From an uncultured Blautia sp. (GTDB lineage: Bacteria; Bacillota; Clostridia; Lachnospirales; Lachnospiraceae), in NCBI GenBank assembly GCA_934373235.1, contig CAKROW010000015.1, forward strand, positions 1 to 51,595: 51,595 bases of DNA, written 5' to 3'. Made by a program: the position numbers and the translations under genes. Below the pieces are notes generated by a model, which saw only the letters and a program-made list of their open reading frames with translations, was not told the origin of the DNA and did no database searches. This document shows positions 15,839 through 23,385 of the stretch, piece after piece. How positions within the stretch are numbered: the stretch's first letter is position 1; each line of letters opens with the position of its first letter.

Positions 15839-16153
15839 TTACTTCTCAGGAAGCTCCAGTGCTCTGATGATCGCCTTCGCAAAATTATCATCCTGTACGG
15901 CAAGGCTGGCACGGAATTCTTTTCCCATTGCCCTGCCCAGGTTCTCTTTGTCTGAAAGGAAATATAACGGAACTTCGTAAAATTCACACATATTCCGAAA
16001 TTTCTTCTTGGTATTTTCTGAGGCATCCCCTGCTGCGATCACAAGATAGCCTTTTCCTGTTTTTACGGATTTCTCTGTCATAAACTCCCCGCTTACGGTT
16101 TTGCCGGCTTTTGTGGCAAGTCCGATCAGCGATAAAGCCTTATTATTTTTCAA
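15839..16153 (-). CDS. ylxQ: L7Ae/L30e-family ribosomal-type protein (YlxQ)
   Basis: The start is set at TTG 16151-16153: AAAGGAG lies about 10 nt upstream, and initiation there gives 104 residues beginning (M)KNNKALSLIGLATKAGK, the usual YlxQ beginning and length. Longer readings run through the ylxR stop region. The TTG overlaps the last codons of ylxR, so coupling is likely. The protein has the L7Ae fold pattern (SLIGLATKAGKTVSGE, YLVIAAGDASENTKKKF, VPLYFLSDKENLGRAMG), typical of kink-turn RNA binding. Its exact target is unknown. It sits between ylxR and infB as in most Firmicutes. Confidence 0.92.
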   Translation of the reverse strand: MKNNKALSLIGLATKAGKTVSGEFMTEKSVKTGKGYLVIAAGDASENTKKKFRNMCEFYEVPLYFLSDKENLGRAMGKEFRASLAVQDDNFAKAIIRALELPEK

Positions 16154-16418
16154 TTGACTCAAACTCCTTTTTAAGGCTCTGGTATACCTCATCCGGAACC
16201 GCTGTTTTTAAGGAACGCTCAAGGCCATGGTTCTTCATGGCTTTTTCCAGACATTCCTCTGAGAAACAAAGGTATGCGCCGCGTCCGTTTTTTTTGCCCG
16301 TGGCATCCAGGATGATCTCGTTCTCTGCTGTTTTCAGAACCCTTATCATTTCCTTTTTGCTTTTCATTTCCCTGCAGCCGGTGCACTGACGCATGGGAAT
16401 CTTATTTCTCGTTTTCAT
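16143..16418 (-). CDS. ylxR: YlxR/RnpM family RNA-binding protein
   Basis: A 91-residue protein with the family motif PMRQCTGCREMKSKKEMIRV at the N-terminus and GRGAYLC in the middle. YlxR binds RNA, and in Bacillus it has been reported to bind RNase P RNA and modulate RNase P (name RnpM). The stop overlaps the TTG start of ylxQ, and the start abuts the nusA stop, so the three genes are tightly coupled. Confidence 0.94.
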   Translation of the reverse strand: MKTRNKIPMRQCTGCREMKSKKEMIRVLKTAENEIILDATGKKNGRGAYLCFSEECLEKAMKNHGLERSLKTAVPDEVYQSLKKEFESIEK

Positions 16419-17611
16419 TATTCCTCAGTATCTCCGTTGGAAGCTTCTTCATTCTCTTCCTCTAAGGTTTCCTCTGTATCCGGTGTCTCCTCTGTGTATG
16501 TCTCCTGGGACTCTGTATCCCCTGATACCTCTTCTGCATCAGAAGGCTCCTCGTCATAGTCATAGAAATCGCCGGACTCTCTTGCCTGTGTCTCACTCTT
16601 GATATCGATCTTAAAGCCTGTAAGTCTTGCAGCAAGACGGGCATTCTGTCCTTCCTTGCCGATTGCAAGGGAAAGCTGATAATCCGGAACTACAACAAGT
16701 GCAGTCTTCTCATCCGGATCTGCCATAACAGCAATAACCTTGGCTGGACTTAATGCATTCTCAATAAGGATCGCCGGGTTCTCATCCCAGTTGATGATAT
16801 CGATCTTCTCTCCACGGAGTTCATTGACAACTGCACCTACACGCGCACCGTTCATACCTACACAGGCACCTACTGCATCAACATCCGGATCATTGCTCCA
16901 TACTGCGATCTTTGTACGGGATCCTGCCTCACGGGCAATGCTCTTGATCTCAACAGTTCCGTCTCTTACCTCTGCCACCTCAGACTCAAAAAGTCTCTTT
17001 ACAAGGCCCGGATGTGTTCTGGAAACGGAGATCCTGGGTCCTTTCGGTGTATCCTTAACCTCAAGGATATAAACTTTTACTCTCTCTGTAGGCTGGAATG
17101 TCTCTCCCTTAACCTGCTCGTTCTCTGTAAGGACTGCATCTGCCTTTCCCAGGTTGATGCTTACATTTCTTCCCATTACACGCTGAACGATACCTGTAAC
17201 AACTTCCTTCTCGATTCCGTAGTACTGATCGTAAAGGACCTTTCTCTCTTCCTCACGGATCTTCTGAAGGATCACGTTCTTCGCATTCTGTGTGGCGATT
17301 CTTCCAAATTCCTTGGAATGGATCTCCACCTTCATGACATCTCCAATTTCCGCATTGGCATTTGTCTTCTGTGCATCTACCAGAGAAATCTCCAGCGCCG
17401 GGTCCTCTACATGCTCAACAACAGTTCTGTCCGCATATACACTAAAATCACAGGTGTCCGGATCAATGGTCACATGAACGTTGTCTGCTTTTCCAAAATG
17501 GTTCTTACATGCCTGGATCAGTGACTGCTCGATAGCCTCCAGCAGTGTGTCTTTACTGATATTCTTTTCTTTTTCGAGAACATCAAGCGCCTCTTTCAAA
17601 TCTCTGCTCAT
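16418..17611 (-). CDS. nusA: Transcription termination/antitermination factor NusA
   Basis: A 397-residue protein with an N-terminal RNA polymerase-binding domain (about 1-125), S1 domain (about 130-200, VTGIVQRVMGRNVSINLG), and two KH domains (about 205-345; PDVDAVGACVGMNGARVGAV, and SLAIGKEGQNARLAARLTG). After residue 345 comes a very acidic tail, rich in Glu, Asp, Ser and Thr, of about 50 residues. NusA controls pausing, termination and antitermination. ATG 17609-17611 is preceded by AGGAGG. It is the second gene of the rimP operon. Confidence 0.97.
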   Translation of the reverse strand: MSRDLKEALDVLEKEKNISKDTLLEAIEQSLIQACKNHFGKADNVHVTIDPDTCDFSVYADRTVVEHVEDPALEISLVDAQKTNANAEIGDVMKVEIHSKEFGRIATQNAKNVILQKIREEERKVLYDQYYGIEKEVVTGIVQRVMGRNVSINLGKADAVLTENEQVKGETFQPTERVKVYILEVKDTPKGPRISVSRTHPGLVKRLFESEVAEVRDGTVEIKSIAREAGSRTKIAVWSNDPDVDAVGACVGMNGARVGAVVNELRGEKIDIINWDENPAILIENALSPAKVIAVMADPDEKTALVVVPDYQLSLAIGKEGQNARLAARLTGFKIDIKSETQARESGDFYDYDEEPSDAEEVSGDTESQETYTEETPDTEETLEEENEEASNGDTEE

Positions 17612-17647
17612 TTTCTTCTTTTCCTCCTGAAATTTACCACAACTGTG

Positions 17648-18112
17648 TTAAAACTCAATGGCAAGGCGGACCAGGGCGATATCCTTCTTATCGAAGATAC
17701 GGTCTGTGCCTTCCTCATCAATGGTCACACTGTTACTATCATATGCTTTTAAAACACCGCAGAACTCTTTTTGTTTATCTACAGGCCGGTAGGTTCGGAT
17801 CTCTACCAGTTTGCCAAGACTTCTCTTAAAGTCCTTCTCCTTCTTAAGAGGACGGTCCAGCCCCGGTGAACTGATCTCCATGATGTAGCTGTCCTCAATA
17901 AAATCGTTCTCATCCAGCTTATCGCTGAAGAGCCGGCTTACAGCCTCACAGTCATTTACCGTGATCCCGCCTGGTTTGTCAATGTAGCCTCGCAGATACC
18001 AGTTGCCTGCTTCCTTTACATATTCCACATCTACCAGTTCAAAGTCCTGTGCTTCAACGATCGGTGCCAGGAGTGCCTCAGCCTTCTGTTCATATTCTTC
18101 TCTTCTGCTCAT
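17648..18112 (-). CDS. rimP: Ribosome maturation factor RimP
   Basis: The start is placed at ATG 18110-18112 (MSRREEYEQKAEALLAPIV) because AGGTGG lies 4 nt upstream and the resulting 154 residues match the family length; an in-frame ATG 21 nt further up would add MRKAGGS. Conserved segments: FELVDVEYVKEAGNWYLRGY, DKPGGITVNDCEAVSRL, YIMEISSPGLDRPL and KDIALVRL. RimP acts in 30S assembly. It is the first gene of the operon, with its own promoter and leader hairpin. Confidence 0.95.
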   Translation of the reverse strand: MSRREEYEQKAEALLAPIVEAQDFELVDVEYVKEAGNWYLRGYIDKPGGITVNDCEAVSRLFSDKLDENDFIEDSYIMEISSPGLDRPLKKEKDFKRSLGKLVEIRTYRPVDKQKEFCGVLKAYDSNSVTIDEEGTDRIFDKKDIALVRLAIEF

Positions 18113-18206
18113 GCTCCCACCTGCCTTTCTCATTTTCTGCCTGTGGGATATTCCTCATATCCTGCAGGCGTTTCTGCTCACATCTGAACAAATCCCTTCT
18201 CAACAA

Positions 18207-18234
18207 ATAGGAGCGGGCTCTCGCCCACTCCTAT
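18207..18234 (-). ncRNA. rimP leader hairpin with GAGA tetraloop
   Basis: On the minus strand ATAGGAGTGGGC-GAGA-GCCCGCTCCTAT forms a 12-bp stem (one U-G pair) closed by a GNRA tetraloop. No U-tract follows, so it is not a terminator. A conserved rimP leader motif has been described upstream of rimP-nusA in Firmicutes; this element matches it in position and shape. Its ligand, if any, is unknown. Confidence 0.7.
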
Positions 18235-18258
18235 GCCAACAAGTTCTAAGTTTCCATC

Positions 18259-18287
18259 ATTGTAACACCAATGTCTGTGAATTGCAA
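18259..18287 (-). promoter_or_regulatory. Promoter of the rimP-nusA-infB operon
   Basis: On the minus strand TTGCAA (18282-18287), 17 bp, TACAAT (18259-18264). It lies about 150 bp upstream of rimP and just ahead of the leader hairpin. Confidence 0.75.
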
Positions 18288-18309
18288 GGATTTTTTATTT
18301 ATCCCCTGT

Positions 18310-18360
18310 ATGCCTGGTTCACAGCAGCACATTTCTCAAAATGTTATCAGTGAACGGCAG
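18310..18360. repeat. Nested inverted repeat downstream of the parC-like gene
   Basis: GTTCAC...GTGAAC encloses a perfect ACATTT-TGAG-AAATGT stem-loop (minus-strand reading). It lies between the stop of the topoisomerase A gene and the rimP promoter. There is no clear U-tract, so it is at best a weak terminator or an mRNA 3'-end structure. Confidence 0.4.
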
Positions 18361-18381
18361 CATCCGGGATATCAGTTCCTG

Positions 18382-20628
18382 TCAGATTCTTGGTTTTACC
18401 CCTTTTGTGTCACGTCTGGCAAGCTTGACTTTGTTAAGTACATAATCTTTGTCATGGTATTGGATCGTACATTCCTGGCGGCTTTCCAGGAGGTAGGCAT
18501 GGCGGATCCGGTCTTCGCCGGTAAGTTTCATGCCCCGGACTCCCATGGCATTTTTCTTGGTGATGGAAATATCGGATTTCAGGATGCGCAGGAAATATCC
18601 TTTCTCAGACTGGAACACTACCTGATCCATCTCATCTGCTGCTCCCACGAAAACAAGTCTGTCATCTTCCCCAAGCCTGGTGGAAACAATGGTACGCTTG
18701 GAAGCACGGAATTCATCTCCCTTTACCAGCTTGCACATACCGCTCTCTGTTACAAACAACACTGTGGAGGCTGCCACCTGGTTCAGCGGAGCTACATAGA
18801 GGATCTGCTCTGTTGTACTGTCATAATTTCCCAGGTTGTCTGCCGGAACACCTTTGTCACGGAAACGCACCAGCGGGATATCTTCAGCCTTCACAGTATG
18901 AAGCTTACCTGTATCTGTAAAAATACAGATCCTGTCTGTATTCATACAGGTGAATACATAACGGCTCTCTGCATGGGCAGCTTCTTTGTTCCGCTCATAG
19001 GCATTCTTGTCAATAAGACGCATATATCCGAAACGGTCCATCAGGAAGCAGACTTCCGTCTCTTCCATCTTCTTCTCCTCGTAAACTGCTTCCTCTGCAT
19101 TTTCTACGGAGGTCTTGCGCTTGCTGCCGTATTCTTTCTTGATCTGATCCAGCTCTTTTATAATAACTGCTGCCATGGAATCATAATTGTTCAGAATATC
19201 TTCATAGGTGGAAATATTTTTCAGAGTCTCCTCGTGCTCCTTCATCAGGGCATCAATCTCCAGTCCTATAAGTTTGTAAAGACGCATATCCAGGATCGCA
19301 GATGCCTGTTTCTCTGTGAATTTCAGATCTTTTGCAGCTTTTTCGGATGTTTTGGTCCTGAATCTGATTCCTTCTGTCACACCATCTGTCAGGCATTTCT
19401 TTACCTGGTCACGGTTCTTGCTCCCACGAAGGATCTCTATGATCAGGTCGATCACATCGCAGGCCTTGATAAGTCCTTCCTGTATCTCCCGTTTCTCCTG
19501 CTCCTTTGCAAGAAGAGTGGTATATTTTCTGGAATTTACCTCAAAAACAAAATCCACATGATGGGCAATGATCTGTTTCAGGCCCAGAGTTTCCGGTCTT
19601 CCGTCCGCAACAGCCAGCATGTTCACACCAAAGGTATCCTCAAGTCTGGTCTTTTTGTATAGCATGTTTGTAAGATTCTCTACATCTGCGTCTCTCTTCA
19701 GTTCCAGGACAATACGGATCCCTTCCTTTGAAGACTGGTTGGAGATATCTACGATATCCGTAGTCTTTTTGGTTTCCACAAGGGTTGCCACATCATTTAA
19801 GAATTTACCGATATTGGCACCGATCATTGTATACGGGATTTCTGTGATCACAAGCTGCTGGCGGCCACCTTTCAGTTTCTCAACTTCCACACGTCCACGG
19901 ATGCGCAGCTTGCCGGTACCTGTCTCATAGATCTTCACAAGGTCATCTTTGTTTACCACAATACCGCCGGTTGGAAAATCCGGTCCTTTCAGGTATCTCA
20001 TCAGGCCTTTTGTGCTGATATCGTTATTTTTCATGTATGCTTTGACAGCATCCGCAACCTCTCCCAGGTTATGAGGGGGAATACTGGTTGCCATACCAAC
20101 AGCAATTCCGTCCGCTCCGTTTACAAGAAGATTGGGGATCCTTACCGGCAGTACCACCGGTTCTTTCTCCGTCTCATCGAAATTCGGCATAAAATCCACA
20201 ACATTCTTATCCAGATCTTCCAGAAAAACCTCCTGGGTCAGCTTCTCCAGGCGGGCTTCTGTGTATCGCATGGCTGCAGCTCCATCTCCCTCAATGGAAC
20301 CGAAGTTACCATGTCCGTCAACCAGAGTACGGCCTTTCTTAAAATCCTGTGCCATAACCACAAGCGCATCATAAATAGAACTGTCTCCATGGGGATGATA
20401 TTTACCCATGGTATCTCCCACAATACGGGCACATTTACGGTACGGGCGGTCATAGCGGATTCCCAGTTCATACATATCATAAAGTGTACGGCGCTGTACC
20501 GGTTTCAGTCCGTCACGTACATCCGGCAGTGCCCTGGAAATGATAACGCTCATAGCGTAGTCTATATAAGATTTCTGCATGATCTCCGCATAATCTGTGC
20601 GGATGATATTATCCTGTTTCGTATTCAT
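18382..20628 (-). CDS. parC: Type II DNA topoisomerase subunit A (ParC/GyrA family)
   Basis: A 748-residue DNA-cleaving subunit. The breakage-reunion core shows ALPDVRDGLKPVQRRTLYDM, KYHPHGDSSIYDALVVMAQ (quinolone-resistance region with the usual Ser) and AAAMRYTEARL with the catalytic Tyr. A coiled-coil and a short beta-pinwheel-like C-terminal domain follow. No GyrA box (QRRGGKG-like) is visible, and the protein is shorter than the roughly 800-870 of most GyrA proteins; both favour topoisomerase IV (decatenation) over gyrase. The pair is not near dnaA/recF in this window. Databases often label this paralog gyrA. It follows the B subunit by 28 bp. Confidence 0.85.
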   Translation of the reverse strand: MNTKQDNIIRTDYAEIMQKSYIDYAMSVIISRALPDVRDGLKPVQRRTLYDMYELGIRYDRPYRKCARIVGDTMGKYHPHGDSSIYDALVVMAQDFKKGRTLVDGHGNFGSIEGDGAAAMRYTEARLEKLTQEVFLEDLDKNVVDFMPNFDETEKEPVVLPVRIPNLLVNGADGIAVGMATSIPPHNLGEVADAVKAYMKNNDISTKGLMRYLKGPDFPTGGIVVNKDDLVKIYETGTGKLRIRGRVEVEKLKGGRQQLVITEIPYTMIGANIGKFLNDVATLVETKKTTDIVDISNQSSKEGIRIVLELKRDADVENLTNMLYKKTRLEDTFGVNMLAVADGRPETLGLKQIIAHHVDFVFEVNSRKYTTLLAKEQEKREIQEGLIKACDVIDLIIEILRGSKNRDQVKKCLTDGVTEGIRFRTKTSEKAAKDLKFTEKQASAILDMRLYKLIGLEIDALMKEHEETLKNISTYEDILNNYDSMAAVIIKELDQIKKEYGSKRKTSVENAEEAVYEEKKMEETEVCFLMDRFGYMRLIDKNAYERNKEAAHAESRYVFTCMNTDRICIFTDTGKLHTVKAEDIPLVRFRDKGVPADNLGNYDSTTEQILYVAPLNQVAASTVLFVTESGMCKLVKGDEFRASKRTIVSTRLGEDDRLVFVGAADEMDQVVFQSEKGYFLRILKSDISITKKNAMGVRGMKLTGEDRIRHAYLLESRQECTIQYHDKDYVLNKVKLARRDTKGVKPRI

Positions 20629-20656
20629 AGTTCAATTCTCCCAATCTTGCTCTCCG

Positions 20657-22582
20657 TCAGATATCCAGTTCCGCATCTGTAGCATGTTCATAGATAAATG
20701 CCTTTCTTGGCGGAACATCGCTTCCCATCAGGATCTCTGTCACATCGGAAGCCATACGTGCATCCTCGATCTCCACACGTTTCATCATCCTGGTCTCCGG
20801 ATTCAGCGTAGTCTCCCAGAGCTGTGCGGCATCCATCTCTCCAAGGCCTTTGTATCTCTGAAGGGTGAAACTTCCCGGTTTATGGCTTCTGCGGTATTTC
20901 TCCAGAGCCTTGTCATCATAAAGATACTCTTCCTCGCCTTTCTTTGGCATTACCTTATAAAGAGGCGGCATGGCAATATACACATGCCCTTCATAAATAA
21001 GCTCCGGCATAAAGCGGTAAAACAGAGTAAGAAGCAAAGTGGAAATATGTGCACCGTCTACATCCGCATCTGCCATGATCACGATCTTGTCATAGCGAAG
21101 CTTGGTGATATCAAAATCGTTTCCGTAGCCCTCGGAAAATCCACAGCCAAAAGCATTGATCATAGTCTTGATCTCCGCATTGGCCAGAACCTTGTCAATG
21201 GTTGCCTTCTCCACGTTCAGGATCTTTCCGCGGATAGGAAGGATTGCCTGATAGTTACGGTTTCTGGCTGTCTTGGCAGAACCGCCTGCGGAATCTCCCT
21301 CCACAATAAAGATCTCACACAGAGACGGATCCTTCTTTTCACAGTTGGCAAGTTTGCCGTTGGAGTCAAAGGAGTATTTCTGCTTGGTCAGAAGATTGGT
21401 CTTGGCACGTTCCTCTGTCTTACGGATCTTAGCTGCTTTCTCCGCACAGGAAAGAACTGTTTTAAGTATCTCCAGATTACGGTCAAAGTAAAGCACAAGC
21501 TGCTCTCCTGTCACCTTACCGGTAGCCCGTGAAGCATCCTGATTATCCAGCTTGGTCTTGGTCTGTCCCTCAAAACGAGGTGCAGGATGTTTGATGGATA
21601 CAACTGCTGTCATACCATTACGGATATCCGCACCTGTAAAGTTAGGATCTTTATCCTTCAGAACGCCGATCTCACGTGCATAGGTATTCATAACAGTTGT
21701 AAATGTGGTCTTGAAACCGGTCAGATGGGTACCACCTTCGGCATTATAGATATTATTACAGAAACCAAGGACATTCTCACGAAACTCATTGGTAAACTGA
21801 AAAGCCACCTCAACACTGATTCCATCTGCTTCGCCTTTAAAAAATACAGGATCATGAAGTGGCTGTGCATTCTTATTCAGGTCACGGATAAATCCTACGA
21901 TCCCTTCCGGTTCATGATATTCAATATCCTCCGGGATCTCTCCTCTGCGGTCCTCAAAATGAATGGTAAGTTCCGGATTCAGATAAGCGGTCTCATGAAG
22001 ACGGCTTTTCACATCTGCTGCTCCGAAACGTGTCTTCTCAAAAATCTCCGGATCCGGAAGAAAATTCACACAGGTTCCTGTTCCCTTTGTCCTGCCAAGC
22101 TTTGGCAGAAGTCCGGCTTCCAGTTCTATAGTGGGAATTCCTCTCTCATAATGATCATGATGGACATAACCGTCACGGCTGATCTTGATATCCAGGTATG
22201 TCGACAGGGCATTCACTACCGAGGAACCTACCCCATGAAGTCCGCCACTTGTCTTATATGCAGAGTTGTCAAATTTGCCACCTGCATGGAGAGTAGTGAA
22301 CACAAGACGCTCTGCGGAAACACCTTTTGCATGCATATCAACCGGGATTCCACGGCCGTTATCTTCAACTGTACAGGAACCGTCCTTCTCCAGAACTACA
22401 TGGATCCGGCTGCAGTATCCTGCAAGATGTTCATCTACCGCATTATCTACTATTTCATATATCAGATGGTTCAGTCCCTTCCTGGATACGCTTCCGATAT
22501 ACATACCGGGACGCTTTCTTACAGCCTCAAGGCCTTCCAGGACAGAGATACTGCCCGCATCATAAGTGTCTTTCTTTGCCAT
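20657..22582 (-). CDS. parE: Type II DNA topoisomerase subunit B (ParE/GyrB family)
   Basis: The start is taken at ATG 22580-22582 (MAKKDTYDAGSISVLEGLEA), which has AAAGGA about 9 nt upstream; an in-frame ATG 18 nt earlier lacks one. The product has 641 residues. The GHKL ATPase shows RKRPGMYIGS, YEIVDNAVDEHLAGY, VEDNGRGIPVD and GGLHGVGSSVVNAL. The transducer domain ends near 390. The TOPRIM domain has IVEGDSAGGSAK and MADADVDGAHI. The C-terminus has LQRYKGLGEMDAAQLWETTL. It is the ATP-driven partner of the adjacent A subunit; whether the pair is topoisomerase IV or a second gyrase depends mainly on the A subunit's C-terminus. Confidence 0.88.
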   Translation of the reverse strand: MAKKDTYDAGSISVLEGLEAVRKRPGMYIGSVSRKGLNHLIYEIVDNAVDEHLAGYCSRIHVVLEKDGSCTVEDNGRGIPVDMHAKGVSAERLVFTTLHAGGKFDNSAYKTSGGLHGVGSSVVNALSTYLDIKISRDGYVHHDHYERGIPTIELEAGLLPKLGRTKGTGTCVNFLPDPEIFEKTRFGAADVKSRLHETAYLNPELTIHFEDRRGEIPEDIEYHEPEGIVGFIRDLNKNAQPLHDPVFFKGEADGISVEVAFQFTNEFRENVLGFCNNIYNAEGGTHLTGFKTTFTTVMNTYAREIGVLKDKDPNFTGADIRNGMTAVVSIKHPAPRFEGQTKTKLDNQDASRATGKVTGEQLVLYFDRNLEILKTVLSCAEKAAKIRKTEERAKTNLLTKQKYSFDSNGKLANCEKKDPSLCEIFIVEGDSAGGSAKTARNRNYQAILPIRGKILNVEKATIDKVLANAEIKTMINAFGCGFSEGYGNDFDITKLRYDKIVIMADADVDGAHISTLLLTLFYRFMPELIYEGHVYIAMPPLYKVMPKKGEEEYLYDDKALEKYRRSHKPGSFTLQRYKGLGEMDAAQLWETTLNPETRMMKRVEIEDARMASDVTEILMGSDVPPRKAFIYEHATDAELDI

Positions 22583-22621
22583 TCCACTGATTCCTTTCAT
22601 TTAATCAAACATTTGTTCTGT

Positions 22622-22650
22622 ATTATAACCAAATTTATCCTCTTTTGCAA
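22622..22650 (-). promoter_or_regulatory. Promoter of the parE-parC pair
   Basis: On the minus strand TTGCAA (22645-22650), 17 bp, TATAAT (22622-22627), about 40 bp upstream of the parE start. Confidence 0.8.
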
Positions 22651-22885
22651 GCATTCTCCAAAAGATTATTTTCTGTAAAACATTACAGGGTATCTTCCTG
22701 TGACACAAAAAAAGCATCCTGCCCGTATCATACTGTCTGTACCCCGGGATCTGCGATGCCTGAAAGCATTGCTTATTCTAGCAAACTAAGGCAAAAACTG
22801 CAAGCAATTTATATAGACAGAATTTGCCTAAAACTTCCATGAAATCTCACTCAAAAAATTTTTTTGAAAAAATTCAAAAAAAAGC
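22651..22885. other. Non-coding gap between parE and tRNA-Glu
   Basis: No credible gene on either strand. A 7-bp inverted repeat AGGCAAA...TTTGCCT flanks about 34 bp near 22789-22830, and the right part becomes A/T-rich before the tRNA promoter. Nothing else is recognised. Confidence 0.6.
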
Positions 22886-22914
22886 TTGCATTTTGAAAAA
22901 AAGTGTTATATACT
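22886..22914 (+). promoter_or_regulatory. Promoter of tRNA-Glu
   Basis: TTGCAT (22886-22891), 17 bp, TATACT (22909-22914), about 50 bp upstream of the tRNA. Confidence 0.75.
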
Positions 22915-22964
22915 AACGAAGTCGGTTGAGGGAAACAACTTAAACGACAGAAACAATCGAATAT

Positions 22965-23036
22965 GGCCAGTTGGTCAAGGGGCTAAGACGCCGCCCTCTC
23001 ACGGCGGAAACACGGGTTCGATTCCCGTACTGGCTA
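22965..23036 (+). tRNA. tRNA-Glu (anticodon CTC)
   Basis: A 72-nt cloverleaf: acceptor GGCCAGT/ACTGGCT (one G-U), D-arm GTC/GAC, anticodon stem CCGCC/GGCGG with loop CTCTCAC giving anticodon CUC (codon GAG), T-arm ACGGG-TTCGATT-CCCGT, discriminator A. The CCA end is not encoded. It has its own promoter and terminator and stands alone. Confidence 0.95.
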
Positions 23037-23044
23037 TTAGCTGA

Positions 23045-23077
23045 AAGCAGTTAGACTTTGTTCTGACTGCTTTTTTT
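23045..23077 (+). terminator. Terminator of tRNA-Glu
   Basis: AGCAGTTAGA pairs with TCTGACTGCT (one G-U), followed by TTTTTTT. It begins 9 nt after the tRNA. Confidence 0.85.
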
Positions 23078-23107
23078 GTTGTTTTGGAAATGATATAAAG
23101 CAATGAG

Positions 23108-23200
23108 ATGGTACCGATGAACAACAGCTTTAAAGATCTTATGACTTTTGGTATGTCCATTCCGGCATTGCCTGCATTCGTACTGACGTTTTGTAAGTAA
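23108..23200 (+). pseudogene. Holin-like (type I toxin-like) small ORF, probably decayed
   Basis: A 30-codon ORF (or 27 codons from ATG 23117) encodes a tiny hydrophobic peptide whose core, DLMTFGMSIPALPAFVL, resembles the 'putative holin-like toxin' family (Hol_Tox), whose usual core is like FGMFILALLTFV. Three codons give Ser, Pro and Pro where Phe, Leu and Leu are expected, each explicable by one T-to-C change (TCC, CCG, CCT). Two prolines in the single membrane helix would probably break it. No strong ribosome binding site is seen. Downstream hairpins are of the kind found after such genes. The family call is from pattern memory, not a search. Confidence 0.55.
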
Positions 23201-23206
23201 TTTTCC

Positions 23207-23261
23207 ACATAGAAAAACCATCCCAAAACTTCGAACGAGTACAAGGATGGCATTTCTATGT
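23207..23261. terminator. Hairpin pair partner of the toxin-like ORF, terminator-like on the minus strand
   Basis: ACATAGAAA-aa-CCATCC pairs with GGATGG-ca-TTTCTATGT around a loop of about 20 nt. On the minus strand the inner stem CCATCC/GGATGG is followed by TTTTTCT, which would end an antisense RNA; on the plus strand it closes the toxin-like transcript. Confidence 0.55.
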
Positions 23262-23277
23262 TCATCTTATTATAAGG

Positions 23278-23310
23278 TCAACCCCTTGTGGGCGGTTGCT
23301 CTTTATGTTT
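23278..23310 (+). terminator. Second terminator-like hairpin of the toxin-like module
   Basis: CAACC and GGTTG arms (23279-23283, 23294-23298) enclose a short loop and are followed by CTCTTTATGTTT. Similar hairpins end type I toxin mRNAs of this family. The strength is uncertain because the T-tract is interrupted. Confidence 0.4.
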
Positions 23311-23385
23311 AATAACATCACTCAAGAATATCTTTATCCTTCAGCTTTCTTATCTGCTTTCTGAAAAGGACTGCATTCGGTTAAA

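Noticed and set aside
18271..19662. A 463-codon plus-strand frame across the topoisomerase A gene
   Set aside because: Antisense to a clearly conserved gene, no ribosome binding site, no recognisable domain.
22999..23265. An 88-codon minus-strand frame covering tRNA-Glu and the toxin-like ORF
   Set aside because: Its C-terminal part is translated from the antisense of the tRNA, giving the familiar spurious GIEPV-type ending; the rest is antisense to the toxin-like ORF and hairpins.
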